The notes under the pieces: generated by a model
Told to the model about the DNA's origin: nothing
Databases searched by the model: none
What the model saw: the letters and a program-made list of their open reading frames with translations, nothing else
Program-made: the position numbers and the translations under genes
From: SB11 sp943370295
GTDB lineage: Bacteria > Bacteroidota > Bacteroidia > UBA8524
Assembly (NCBI GenBank): GCA_943370295.1
Contig: CALRQL020000018.1
Location: 1 to 64,000 of the forward strand
Length of the DNA stretch: 64,000 nucleotides
Direction: 5' to 3'
In this document: positions 32,650 to 41,621 of the stretch, in pieces
How positions within the stretch are numbered: the stretch's first letter is position 1
Layout: each line of letters begins with the position of its first letter

Positions 32650-33675
32650 ATGAATAAACAGCAACAACTGGAAGAACTGTTAAAGCAACGTATCTTAGTA
32701 TTGGATGGTGCTATGGGCACTATGATTCAACGGTATAAGTTGGAGGAAAACGATTTTCGCAACGAAAACCTTAAAGACCATCCCCACCCCTTAAAAGGAA
32801 ATAACGACCTTTTGGCTCTTACCCGTCCTGATGTATTGGCGGCAATCCACCGCCAGTATTTAGAAGCAGGCGCAGATATATTAGAAACCAATACATTTAG
32901 CGGTACCACTATCGCACAGGCGGATTATCGTTTGGAAGATTGGGTGTATCAAATCAATTATGAGTCGGCAAAGTTAGCCCGACAAATCGCGGATGAGTTT
33001 ACAGCCAAAACTCCTAACAAACCCCGTTTTGTTGCAGGCTCAATGGGGCCTACCAACCGTACCGCTTCGCTATCACCCGATGTAAACGACCCCGGATATC
33101 GCGCCGTTACATTTGATGAGTTGGTAATAGCGTTTAAAGACCAAGCCAAAGCACTTATTGAGGGTGGTGCAGATATTTTATTAGCTGAAACCATTATCGA
33201 TACGCTAAATGCAAAAGCAACTCTGTTTGCCTTTGAAGAATTGTTTGAAGAACTGGGTTACCGTGTTCCGGTGATGGTATCGGGAACGATTACCGATGCC
33301 AGCGGACGCACCCTTAGCGGACAGACCACAGAAGCCTTTTTGATTTCTACTTCACACTTGCCACTGTTGAGCATTGGGCTTAATTGTGCGTTGGGAGCAT
33401 CAGCATTGCGTCCGTATTTACAGGTGATGGACCAAAAGTCTGATTTCTTTGTAAGTGCACACCCCAATGCAGGATTACCCAACGAATTCGGACAATACGA
33501 CCAAACCCCCGAAGACATGGCCAACCAAATTGAAGAGTTTTTGAAAGAGGGCTTGGTAAATATTGTAGGCGGTTGCTGCGGAACTACCCCTGACCACATT
33601 AAGGCAATAGCCGAAGTGGCGGCAAGGTATGAACCGAGGAAGTTAACAGTAAACAGCCATCAGCTTTCAGTATAA
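32650..33675 (+). CDS. metH: Methionine synthase, homocysteine-binding half
   Basis: 341 residues from the ATG at 32650; a TTG at 32602 is less likely since it would fall inside the cassette arm. Homocysteine S-methyltransferase barrel: ILVLDGAMGTMIQ, GADILETNTFSGTTIAQ, GSMGPTNRTASLSPDV, and zinc ligands C246 (GLNCALG) and C309-C310 (GGCCGTTPDH). It lacks the folate, B12 and reactivation domains, which are encoded by the gene at 34075. The last 11 residues (KLTVNSHQLSV) are encoded by the left arm of cassette 2. The stop overlaps the next ATG by 1 bp. Confidence 0.94.
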   Translation: MNKQQQLEELLKQRILVLDGAMGTMIQRYKLEENDFRNENLKDHPHPLKGNNDLLALTRPDVLAAIHRQYLEAGADILETNTFSGTTIAQADYRLEDWVYQINYESAKLARQIADEFTAKTPNKPRFVAGSMGPTNRTASLSPDVNDPGYRAVTFDELVIAFKDQAKALIEGGADILLAETIIDTLNAKATLFAFEELFEELGYRVPVMVSGTITDASGRTLSGQTTEAFLISTSHLPLLSIGLNCALGASALRPYLQVMDQKSDFFVSAHPNAGLPNEFGQYDQTPEDMANQIEEFLKEGLVNIVGGCCGTTPDHIKAIAEVAARYEPRKLTVNSHQLSV

Positions 33676-34064
33676 TGCAAGATTTCAGAAACCTTAAAGT
33701 TTGGGAAAAATCGCATTTATTAGCGTTGGAAGTTTACAAGCAAACTAAAAACTATCCAAAAGAAGAACTTTATGGCATCGTATCACAAATACGCAGAGCG
33801 GCAACTTCAATACCAACAAATATCGCAGAAGGCTGTGGCAGGTTTTCTTACAAAGAAACGGCTCAGTTTATGCAGATTGCCTTTGCATCAGCCAATGAGT
33901 TAGAGTACTTATTATTGTTATCAAAAGATTTAGGATTATTACCTGAAACAGACTACAATATTTATGTTACTAATTTAGAAGAGGTGAAAAAGATGTTAAG
34001 CGCACTAATAAAGAAAATTAAAACCGACAAATAAACTGAAAGCTGATAGCTGACAACTGACAAC
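33642..34064 (+). repeat. IVS-like cassette 2: S23 ORF between complementary arms
   Basis: Left arm 33642-33671 and right arm 34035-34064 are inverted copies at 24 of 30 positions; the core AGCCATCAGCTTTCAGT pairs with ACTGAAAGCTGATAGCT over 17 positions with one mismatch. The second S23 ORF fills the space between. The left arm forms the end of the MetH N-terminal ORF, which suggests insertion after the two-gene metH was in place. Arms differ in sequence from those of cassette 1. Confidence 0.62.
33675..34034 (+). CDS. S23/four-helix-bundle protein, copy 2
   Basis: 119 residues, helical. Family segments: FRNLKVWEKSHLLALEVYK, YGIVSQIRRAATSIPTNIAE, ETAQFMQIAFASANELEYLL, the common pattern of TIGR02436 proteins. 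It is only distantly similar to copy 1, so the two did not arise by local duplication. ATG overlaps the preceding stop by 1 bp; the MetH C-terminal gene starts 40 bp later. It lies in the loop of cassette 2. Confidence 0.93.
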   Translation: MQDFRNLKVWEKSHLLALEVYKQTKNYPKEELYGIVSQIRRAATSIPTNIAEGCGRFSYKETAQFMQIAFASANELEYLLLLSKDLGLLPETDYNIYVTNLEEVKKMLSALIKKIKTDK

Positions 34065-34074
34065 AGAGAGCTTT

Positions 34075-36780
34075 ATGACGAACCCAACCAAAGACTACAC
34101 CCTCCGCCTTTCAGGCCTTGAGCCACTTGTAATATATGAAGGCAGCAATTTTATTAACGTGGGCGAGCGGACGAACGTTACCGGCTCGCGGATGTTTTTG
34201 CGGCTGATTAAAGAAGGAAAGTACGACGAAGCACTTACTGTGGCACGCGACCAAGTTGAAGGCGGTGCACAGATTATTGACGTAAACATGGATGAGGGGA
34301 TGTTGGACGGTGTGGAGGCCATGACCAAGTTTTTGAATCTGATTGCCTCTGAGCCTGATATTGCCCGCGTGCCTGTGATGATTGACTCTTCGAAATGGGA
34401 GATTATCGAAGCAGGATTGAAGTGTGTGCAAGGTAAATGCGTAGTAAACTCCATTAGTATGAAAGGTGGAGAAGCAGAGTTTATCCGTCAGGCTAAATTG
34501 GTTAAACGTTATGGAGCGGCGGTAATTGTAATGGCATTTGACGAAGTAGGTCAGGCGGATAATTACCAGCGCCGTATAGAAATATGCGAACGTGCCTACC
34601 GCATTTTGGTGGATGTAGTGAAATTCCCTCCCGGTGATATCATTTTCGACCCTAATATATTCCCCGTTGCAACGGGTATAGAAGAACACAGGCTGAATGC
34701 CCTTGACTTCTTTAATGCTACCAAATGGATTAAAGAAAACCTGCCCGGTGCAAAAGTGAGCGGAGGTGTAAGTAACGTGTCGTTCTCGTTCAGAGGGAAT
34801 GATGTAGTGCGAGAAGCCATGCACAGTGCCTTTTTGTACCACGGTATAAAGCACGGTATGGACATGGGTATTGTGAATCCGGCCCAGTTAGCTATTTACG
34901 ACGAAATACCTAAAGACCTGCTTGAGTTGGTAGAAGACGTGTTGCTTGACCGCAGGGACGATGCTACCGAACGCTTGCTGGCTTTTGCCGAAACGGTGAA
35001 AGGTAAAGGCAAAGAAGCCGTGAAAGAAGACCAAGAGTGGCGTAAGGGGACTGTTGAAGAACGTTTGAGCCACGCATTGGTAAAAGGTATTATTGAGTTT
35101 ATTGATGAAGATACCGAAGAAGCCCGACTAAAATATCCTCGTCCGTTGCACGTTATCGAAGGCCCCTTGATGGCCGGTATGAGTGTAGTGGGCGACTTGT
35201 TTGGTGAGGGTAAAATGTTTTTGCCGCAGGTAGTAAAAAGTGCACGTGTAATGAAAAAAGCCGTGGCATTGCTTACTCCGTATATGGAAGAAGAAAAACG
35301 CCTGAGCGGAGACCAAAGCAAAAATGCGGGTAAAATATTGATGGCCACCGTAAAAGGTGATGTACACGATATTGGTAAAAATATTGTGGGCGTGGTATTG
35401 GCCTGCAACAACTTTGAAATTATTGATTTGGGCGTAATGGTTCCGGCCGAAAAAATATTGGCCGAAGCGATTGAACATAAAGTAGACGTGATTGGCCTTA
35501 GCGGTTTGATTACCCCCTCATTGGATGAGATGGTACACGTGGCTCGCGAAATGCAACGACTTAACTTTAAAATACCCTTGCTGATAGGCGGTGCAACTAC
35601 CTCAAAAATACATACGGCAGTTAAAATCGACCCTGAATACATGGGGCCGGTTGTACACGTGTTAGATGCTTCAAAATCGGTACCTGTGGCATCAGCTTTG
35701 TTGAGTGAAGACCAAAAAGAAGCGGCCCAGCGCGGACACAAAAATGAGTATGAGCAAATGCGTGAAGCCCATCGCAACCGCAAAGAAAACAAATCGTACA
35801 TCAGCTTGGCCGAAGCGCGTGAAAACAAGCAACGCATCAACTGGCTGGATAGTAAAATTACCAAACCTTCGTTTTTGGGTACCCGCACGTTTACTGATTT
35901 TCCGCTAGAGAAGCTGGTGGATTATATTGATTGGACGCCGTTTTTCCAGACATGGGAGCTGCGCGGAAAATTCCCTGAGATATTTAATGATGAATACGTG
36001 GGCACTGAGGCTAAGAAGCTATATGAGGATGCCCGCAAAATGATTGACAAAGTAATTGCCGATAAATCACTGCAAGCATCTGCCATTGTTGGATTTTATC
36101 CTGCCAATACGGTAAACGATGACGATGTGGAATTGTACACCGATGATACCCGCACGCAAGTGCTTACAACCTTCCACTTTTTGCGTCAACAAAACCAAAA
36201 GGGGACTGATATAGCCAATAATTCGCTGGCGGATTATATTGCACCCAAAGAAACCGGTATTGCTGATTATATGGGCGCGTTTGCGGTTACTACCGGAAAG
36301 AGTATCGAAAAACTGGTACAACAATTTGAAAGTGACCACGACGATTACAACAGCATTTTAATAAAAGCAGTTGCCGACCGTTTTGCAGAAGCCTTTGCTG
36401 AATATATGCACGAATATGTGCGTAAAGAATTGTGGGGCTATGCTGCTGACGAAAGTTTGAGCAACGAGGACTTAATCCGCGAGAAATACCAAGGCATACG
36501 CCCAGCACCGGGTTATCCTGCCTGCCCCGACCATACCGAAAAAGGTATTTTGTGGGACTTGATGGATATTGAAAACCAAACGGGTATAAGAATTACTGAA
36601 AGCTTTGCCATGTATCCCGCTGCGGCTGTTTCGGGCTTTTACTTCTCACACCCTGATAGTAAGTATTTTGGGTTGGGCAAAATTGAAAAAGACCAAGTAG
36701 AAGATTACGCCCGCCGCAAGAACATGGACATAAAAACAGTTGAACGCTGGCTGGGACCTAATTTATCGTACGGCTTGTAA
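34075..36780 (+). CDS. metH: Methionine synthase, folate/B12/activation half
   Basis: 901 residues. Order: pterin-binding barrel (about 15-290; NVGERTNVTGSRMF, MDEGMLDGV), helical cap (about 320-400), cobalamin Rossmann domain (about 415-550) with the base-off motif DVHDIGKN (lower ligand His431) and GLSGLITPSLDEM, and the SAM-dependent reactivation domain (about 590-890; RPAPGYPACPDHTEK, YFGLGKIEKDQVEDYA). Together with the 341-residue protein it equals a full B12-dependent MetH, transferring methyl from 5-methyl-THF to homocysteine. Two-gene MetH is known in Bacteroidota. Under the SAM-I riboswitch upstream. Confidence 0.96.
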   Translation: MTNPTKDYTLRLSGLEPLVIYEGSNFINVGERTNVTGSRMFLRLIKEGKYDEALTVARDQVEGGAQIIDVNMDEGMLDGVEAMTKFLNLIASEPDIARVPVMIDSSKWEIIEAGLKCVQGKCVVNSISMKGGEAEFIRQAKLVKRYGAAVIVMAFDEVGQADNYQRRIEICERAYRILVDVVKFPPGDIIFDPNIFPVATGIEEHRLNALDFFNATKWIKENLPGAKVSGGVSNVSFSFRGNDVVREAMHSAFLYHGIKHGMDMGIVNPAQLAIYDEIPKDLLELVEDVLLDRRDDATERLLAFAETVKGKGKEAVKEDQEWRKGTVEERLSHALVKGIIEFIDEDTEEARLKYPRPLHVIEGPLMAGMSVVGDLFGEGKMFLPQVVKSARVMKKAVALLTPYMEEEKRLSGDQSKNAGKILMATVKGDVHDIGKNIVGVVLACNNFEIIDLGVMVPAEKILAEAIEHKVDVIGLSGLITPSLDEMVHVAREMQRLNFKIPLLIGGATTSKIHTAVKIDPEYMGPVVHVLDASKSVPVASALLSEDQKEAAQRGHKNEYEQMREAHRNRKENKSYISLAEARENKQRINWLDSKITKPSFLGTRTFTDFPLEKLVDYIDWTPFFQTWELRGKFPEIFNDEYVGTEAKKLYEDARKMIDKVIADKSLQASAIVGFYPANTVNDDDVELYTDDTRTQVLTTFHFLRQQNQKGTDIANNSLADYIAPKETGIADYMGAFAVTTGKSIEKLVQQFESDHDDYNSILIKAVADRFAEAFAEYMHEYVRKELWGYAADESLSNEDLIREKYQGIRPAPGYPACPDHTEKGILWDLMDIENQTGIRITESFAMYPAAAVSGFYFSHPDSKYFGLGKIEKDQVEDYARRKNMDIKTVERWLGPNLSYGL

Positions 36781-36828
36781 GTTTTTAGTTTACTGTTTAC
36801 AGTTTTAAGTTGTTCTCGCTAAGCTTTG

Positions 36829-36926
36829 CGTCATTGCGAGGCTTACGTAGTTTGCCGAAGCAATCCTTAGTTTTATGTGAGTATGTTGGATTAACGCCCT
36901 TCTAAATCCTCCCTTTATAGGGAGGA
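36829..36926. repeat. Intergenic repeat sequences after metH
   Basis: 36829-36867 (CGTCATTGCGAGGC ... GCCGAAGCAATCCT) is a sequence type seen dispersed in many genomes. At 36907-36926 TCCTCCCT/AGGGAGGA forms an 8-bp dyad with a 4-nt loop, possibly a weak bidirectional terminator. No gene in 36781-36986. Confidence 0.55.
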
Positions 36927-36986
36927 CTTATGCATAATGTAGAGTAAGCTGAAAATGAGAATGAATTTTATTGTTGGGATTTTACA

Positions 36987-37904
36987 TCAAATATCCTCAA
37001 AATATTCTAGGTCAATTCTTTTTATTTGATAGGTTTCTTTGGTTGAAATACCTACATTATATTCAATCATTAGCTCTGCTAATTCCTTTCCATTGATAAG
37101 AATAATTTTTGGCTCAATGCTATTTACAAAATCATAAGCAGCTTTGGGATAATTAGAGGTTGTAATAAATATTCCTTTTTTCGATTTTTTACCCAAGAGA
37201 GAACCAGCGAAATCCCTAATTTCTTTTATCGGAACCGTGTTTTCCCATTTCTTTGCTTGTATGTAGATGGTGTCTAGGCCAAGTTTGTCTTCTTTAATAA
37301 TGCCGTCAATTCCCCCATCCCCTGAACCTCCAATCACTTCTCCCGCTTCTTTTCTTGACCCGCCATAACCCATATTAATTAGTAAGTCAACAACGAGAAT
37401 TTCAAAAAATGAATATGAAGAACTTTTTATTCTATCGAGAAGTTCTACTATTAATTCTTCTCTTAGTTTTGTAAAAGAATATTCCAGAAGTTCTTCAGGT
37501 GTTTTATTTACATCTGTTTCTGTAGCAACTTGTTTGTTATTTTCTTCGGGTAGCAATGATTGATACGAAACTTTCCATTGTTGAAACGCCGGTAGCTTCT
37601 CTAAAAATTTCACATCAATTCTTGTTGGCTTTGTCTTTAGAATACTCAAACCGTCTGGAGTAATTTTGAAGGTTGCTCTTTTAGAATACTCAATTAAACC
37701 TGCTTTTTTGAGATATGTGCGAGCCCACCCAATTCGGTTGTTTATCACTTTTTGACGGCCACTTGGCAAAACCTCATTGATTTCTTTATCAGTTAATTTG
37801 AATGTTTCATAAATAAGCTCTTTTATCTCATTTATTTCATGTTCTTTACCGTCATTTAAGAACTGTAAAAAAGGCAGCATGATAGTTTGGAAATCAGGTA
37901 TCAT
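36987..37904 (-). CDS. mrr: Mrr-type restriction endonuclease
   Basis: 305 residues. N-terminal winged-helix Mrr_N (about 5-95, MLPFLQFLNDGKEHEINEI, INNRIGWARTYLKKAGLI), C-terminal endonuclease fold (about 160-290) with catalytic pattern E168, D200 in GGSGDGGIDG and QAK (216-218). Mrr enzymes are type IV, cutting methylated DNA; there is no adjacent methylase, in line with that. A defence role is inferred from the family. Stands alone with AT-rich flanks; its codon choice is more AT-rich than neighbouring housekeeping genes, which may mean horizontal origin. Confidence 0.92.
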   Translation of the reverse strand: MIPDFQTIMLPFLQFLNDGKEHEINEIKELIYETFKLTDKEINEVLPSGRQKVINNRIGWARTYLKKAGLIEYSKRATFKITPDGLSILKTKPTRIDVKFLEKLPAFQQWKVSYQSLLPEENNKQVATETDVNKTPEELLEYSFTKLREELIVELLDRIKSSSYSFFEILVVDLLINMGYGGSRKEAGEVIGGSGDGGIDGIIKEDKLGLDTIYIQAKKWENTVPIKEIRDFAGSLLGKKSKKGIFITTSNYPKAAYDFVNSIEPKIILINGKELAELMIEYNVGISTKETYQIKRIDLEYFEDI

Positions 37905-38012
37905 ATAAGATTAGAAAATTTATAATCAATTATTCACTGTAAGGCGAAGGTAATGTTTAAATTATTTCCCTAATATTATACTAGAAAAATAGTGATTAGC
38001 TAGTATTTATAG

Positions 38013-39353
38013 TTACAAATCGTCAGACCTGTCCACCAATTTGGGGTCAAGTTGTTTTGACACCTTTGCTCCCAGCTCGCGCAGTGTTTCGGCACGTCGT
38101 ATCAGATTACCGCGGCCTTCATACAGTTTCTTCATACTGTCCTCATAGGCTCCTTGTGCCGCTTTCATTTTCTTACCTAAATCAATAAGGTCTTCGGTAA
38201 AACTCACAAACTTATCGTACAAATCACCGCCTTGTCGGGCAATCTCCAACACGTTTCGGTTTTGGTATTCCTGTTTCCAAATGCTTGATATGGTGCGCAG
38301 TGTGGCCAATAATGTGCTGGTGGTAACAATTACAATGTTTTGTTCAAAGGCATCGTTAAAAATTTCAGGGTCGGCTTGAACCGCTGCTGCAAATGCCGAC
38401 TCTATGGGTACAAACATCAATACAAAATCGGGGGAGTTTATTTCGTACAACTGCTGGTAGCGTTTATCACTCAGTTGCTTAATGTGCTCACGAATGGATT
38501 TTGTATGTGCCTTCAGCCACGATTGTTGCTCTTCGGTATTTGCCGCAGATGAGAATCGTTCATACGCCGTTAGCGATACTTTTGAGTCAACAATCAAATT
38601 TTTATTATCGGGCAGTTTAATAATAACATCGGGCTGTTGGCGTCGGCCATCTTCGTTCACAAAACTTTCCTGTACGGTATATTCCTGTCCTTTGGTTAGC
38701 CCACTTTTTTCAAGTATGCGTTCCAAAATCAATTCACCCCAATTACCCTGTGTTTTGTTTTCTCCCTTCAATGCCTGGGTTAGTCGGTTGGCATCTTCAC
38801 GCATCCCTTGGTTCAGTTCGGTAAGATTTCGTATTTGCTCCCCAAGTCGGCTTTGCTCCTTGCTATTTTCCATGTGGGTGTCTTCCACCTTTTTTCTAAA
38901 CTCCTCCATTTTTTCTTTTAAGGGGTTTAGCACAATATCAAGGCTATCGCGGTTTTGGCGTACAAATTTTTCACTCTTTTCTTCAAAAATCTTATTGGCA
39001 AGGTTTTCAAACTCTTTGGCAAGTCGTTGTTGCAGGGTTTCAATCTCCTGCTTCTGGTTGTTCTGTTTTTCTTCAAGGTTTTGCAATTGGTTGGCCATAC
39101 GGCTGTTTTCAGCGGTCAGTTGCAGGGCTTCTTTTTGGGCAATGTCAAACTGCGTTTTAATTTCAGCTACCGTGTTTTGTGCAGCAGCGGCTTGGGCTGC
39201 TACCGTTGCCTTTTCAGCAGTCAGTCGGGCAATCTCCTGCTGGCGCATATCCAACTCATCACGCCCCACCATTTGCGCCATTTTGTTTTTGCCCACTAAC
39301 CAGCCAATAGCCACTCCTGCTATTAAACCTATAATTAGAAATAGTATTTCCAT
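38013..39353 (-). CDS. rmuC: RmuC-family DNA recombination protein
   Basis: 446 residues. N-terminal membrane helix (1-19, LFLIIGLIAGVAIGWLVG), a long coiled coil (about 25-190), and the RmuC nuclease-like domain (about 200-400; TQGNWGELILERILEKSGL, RQQPDVIIKLPDNKNLIVDSK, VLMFVPIESAFAAA). RmuC proteins limit inversions between short inverted repeats; the domain is of PD-(D/E)xK type. Length and order match the family. Alone on the minus strand, divergent from the CapA-like gene. Confidence 0.93.
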   Translation of the reverse strand: MEILFLIIGLIAGVAIGWLVGKNKMAQMVGRDELDMRQQEIARLTAEKATVAAQAAAAQNTVAEIKTQFDIAQKEALQLTAENSRMANQLQNLEEKQNNQKQEIETLQQRLAKEFENLANKIFEEKSEKFVRQNRDSLDIVLNPLKEKMEEFRKKVEDTHMENSKEQSRLGEQIRNLTELNQGMREDANRLTQALKGENKTQGNWGELILERILEKSGLTKGQEYTVQESFVNEDGRRQQPDVIIKLPDNKNLIVDSKVSLTAYERFSSAANTEEQQSWLKAHTKSIREHIKQLSDKRYQQLYEINSPDFVLMFVPIESAFAAAVQADPEIFNDAFEQNIVIVTTSTLLATLRTISSIWKQEYQNRNVLEIARQGGDLYDKFVSFTEDLIDLGKKMKAAQGAYEDSMKKLYEGRGNLIRRAETLRELGAKVSKQLDPKLVDRSDDL

Positions 39354-39415
39354 ATTTTTGCCCGATTTTTAAGTTTTGCTACCCCGTAACACCAAAAGGC
39401 AATATTCGTACTAAT

Positions 39416-40792
39416 TTGGGACATTTTACACTCAAAACACCCACAAAACCTACACGTGCCATTACATTTAAAGGCAGGTTACTGGCTCGCGTTGTTTGGT
39501 TGTTAATGGGTTGCCTGCATTTATTTAGGTGGAAAAAATGGCAATATCCGCCTGCGGGTTTTCACGATGACCCCTTGCATTTTACTTTTAAAGATATCCT
39601 GTTTTTTGCTTATAAATATTATTTCAGAACGTTGGAAAAGGCCGAAAAAAACTCAGGTCTTGAGGAGTATTTTCTGACGCAAGATTTTTCATTCCCTGAA
39701 AAACCGAAAGGCAGCACTACCATTACCCTAAGCGCAGGGGGTGATTTGATGCCGTATGAGTGGGTGAACCCCGCCGCAACAAAACATTTGTGGGACGAGG
39801 TTGGGGATTATTTTTTTGGGGCGGATATTGTTTTTGCTAACCTTGAAACCCCTTTTTATATCAACGAACCTGCATCGCTGTGCCCCGAAGTGATGCTGAA
39901 CGATATGTACTTTAATGGCTCACCTGAATTGTATAATATTTTTAGCGGTAATGGTTTATACAAAGGATACGACGTACTAAGCACCGCCAACAATCATATG
40001 TTGGATAAGGGCGTTGCAGGACTTGAGGACACCCTTCGCTTTTTAGAGAACAAAGAAGTTGAGGCAGTTGGTTCGGCATACAGTAAAGACGATCAGGATA
40101 ATTTCCCTATTGTTGAACGGGAGGGGGTGAAGGTGGCATTTTTGGCCTATACGTACAGTCTTAATAAACTGGTACCCATTGCAGGCAAAGAGTTCATGAC
40201 TAATTACCTGCCGCTAAACCAACCGGGCTGTGATATTGGTTTAATTGTGCGACACGCAAAGCTGGCCAAAGAGCGCGGTGCTGATATGGTAGTATGTTCG
40301 CTGCATTGTGGCTGCGCTTATCAGGCCTATCCGGCCAATCATACAGTTGATTTGTACCACCGAGTGTTTGACGAGGCAGGAGTGGATGTGATATTGGGAC
40401 ACCATCCGCACAACCCGCAACCTATGGAGCAGTATCAATTTACCGACCCTTTTACTGGCGAGGATAAGTTGGGTTTTGCTGTTTACTCTTTAGGCGATTT
40501 TGTTGCGTATGATTTAAACATTTTTTGTCGCATGCCCCTACTGCTGAAATTTGAAATTACAAAATCAACTGCCCATACGTTTGTATCGGGCTTGCGGGTG
40601 TTACCTGCTTACATAGCCGGCAAACATACCGCTAACGGCCACGAATTACGCTTACTGAATTTGCAAAAACTGGCTGAAAACAATTTTAACCATCCTTTTA
40701 TGGATAAAGTGCTAACCAATGAAGCAAAAATACTGCACGGCTTTTTGGGCAAACACATTATCCCCCCGCAACATCGTCGCTGGGTTGTGTAG
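39416..40792 (+). CDS. CapA-family (PGA_cap) metallophosphatase-like protein
   Basis: 458 residues from a TTG at 39416; an ATG at 39506 would give 428 residues and is a real alternative. Motifs of the CapA/calcineurin-like fold: LSAGGDLMPYEW, FANLETPF, LSTANNHMLDKG, HCGCAYQAYPA and GHHPHNPQPME. CapA proteins take part in poly-gamma-glutamate capsule production, but many Bacteroidota homologues are of unknown role. No clear signal peptide, though the N-terminus has a hydrophobic basic patch (RVVWLLMGCLHLFRWKKW). No other pga/cap genes nearby. Confidence 0.85.
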   Translation: MGHFTLKTPTKPTRAITFKGRLLARVVWLLMGCLHLFRWKKWQYPPAGFHDDPLHFTFKDILFFAYKYYFRTLEKAEKNSGLEEYFLTQDFSFPEKPKGSTTITLSAGGDLMPYEWVNPAATKHLWDEVGDYFFGADIVFANLETPFYINEPASLCPEVMLNDMYFNGSPELYNIFSGNGLYKGYDVLSTANNHMLDKGVAGLEDTLRFLENKEVEAVGSAYSKDDQDNFPIVEREGVKVAFLAYTYSLNKLVPIAGKEFMTNYLPLNQPGCDIGLIVRHAKLAKERGADMVVCSLHCGCAYQAYPANHTVDLYHRVFDEAGVDVILGHHPHNPQPMEQYQFTDPFTGEDKLGFAVYSLGDFVAYDLNIFCRMPLLLKFEITKSTAHTFVSGLRVLPAYIAGKHTANGHELRLLNLQKLAENNFNHPFMDKVLTNEAKILHGFLGKHIIPPQHRRWVV

Positions 40793-40813
40793 TGTTTAGC
40801 TGCGCATTGGCAT

Positions 40814-40835
40814 ACAGGTAAAACCACCTGTTTTT
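40814..40835 (+). terminator. Weak terminator after the CapA-like gene
   Basis: ACAGGT/ACCTGT 6-bp stem with loop AAAACC followed by TTTTT, 22 bp after the stop. Confidence 0.4.
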
Positions 40836-40892
40836 ACCCATGGTTTGAATTTTCTTACCCAATCTTTAAAAAAAATCAGCTTAGAGGCATTG

Positions 40893-40900
40893 TATATTTG
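40893..40900 (+). promoter_or_regulatory. -7 box before the LMW-PTP gene
   Basis: TATATTTG fits TAnnTTTG and lies 33 bp before the ATG; the -33 region is not clear. Confidence 0.4.
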
Positions 40901-40933
40901 TAGCAGCGTAGGTTTTACACACAATACGGACAA

Positions 40934-41419
40934 ATGAAGGTGCTTTTTGTATGTTTAGGGAATATTTGTCGGTCGCCGATGGCCGAAGGAGTTTTTCTTG
41001 ATTTAGTAAAAAAAGAAGGGTTAGAAGGTAAGGTAATTGCCGATTCAGCCGGTACATCGCGGTACCATGCCGGTAGTTTGCCCGATGCCCGTATGCGTCA
41101 AGTAGCCCGCCAAAAAGGTATTGAGCTTACACACAAAGCAAGGCAGCTTAGTTTCGGCGATTTTTATGATTTCCACTATATAGTTGCAATGGATGAAAGC
41201 AACTATGCTGATATTATTTCAGAGAAACCCGTGAACGACGATCATCGAGCAAAAATTGTGATGATGCGTGAGTTCGACCCTATCCCTGATTCTAATAATG
41301 TACCCGACCCTTACTACGGGGGCCCCGAAGGTTTTGAAAATGTGTACTCGATACTACATCGCAGCTGCGAAGTATTTTTGCAGCACTTAAAGGCTGAAAT
41401 AGCCATGCGTACGGTTTAA
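40934..41419 (+). CDS. Low-molecular-weight protein tyrosine phosphatase
   Basis: 161 residues, normal length. The P-loop is VCLGNICRSPMAEG with C7 and R13 (CX5R); the general acid is in VPDPYYGG near residue 130. It removes phosphate from tyrosine; in bacteria such enzymes often act with capsule/exopolysaccharide kinases, but no kinase gene is adjacent. The upstream CapA-like gene is a possible functional neighbour only. Confidence 0.93.
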   Translation: MKVLFVCLGNICRSPMAEGVFLDLVKKEGLEGKVIADSAGTSRYHAGSLPDARMRQVARQKGIELTHKARQLSFGDFYDFHYIVAMDESNYADIISEKPVNDDHRAKIVMMREFDPIPDSNNVPDPYYGGPEGFENVYSILHRSCEVFLQHLKAEIAMRTV

Positions 41420-41621
41420 TTTATTCTCTTTAGAAAATATTTTTAATAATTCGACAGCCCGAACGGTACCATAATACCCCGCCAGCTTCGTACGTTCGTC
41501 GAAAAAATATCCTGTTAAGGGATGTCTTTTTTTTTGCTATTGGCAATTCATCATAATAGTTTATTTTGCATCATAAACTCAAATTACATCCTTACAGTGT
41601 TTAGTCTCTATTCCATCTAAC

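Noticed and set aside
32255..34034. S23/four-helix-bundle ORFs as Avd of a diversity-generating retroelement
   Set aside because: There is no reverse transcriptase gene and no template/variable repeat pair in the window.
32255..34034. S23 ORFs as a sign of a 23S rRNA gene
   Set aside because: Flanking sequence is clearly metH coding and a SAM riboswitch; no rRNA sequence was seen.
32602..34074. metH broken by a frameshift
   Set aside because: Each half is a complete set of domains with its own start; two-gene MetH is known in Bacteroidota, so no pseudogene is called.
34111..34854. 247-codon minus-strand frame inside metH
   Set aside because: It lies wholly antisense to a strongly conserved coding region and shows no recognisable protein features.
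34896..35888. 330-codon minus-strand frame opposite the MetH C-terminal half
   Set aside because: Antisense shadow of the B12-domain coding sequence.
36987..37904. Mrr gene as part of a defence island
   Set aside because: No methylase, toxin-antitoxin, phage or integrase genes are next to it; rmuC is housekeeping.
38482..39372. 296-codon plus-strand frame opposite rmuC
   Set aside because: Serine/cysteine/phenylalanine-rich shadow of the coiled-coil gene on the other strand; no family match.
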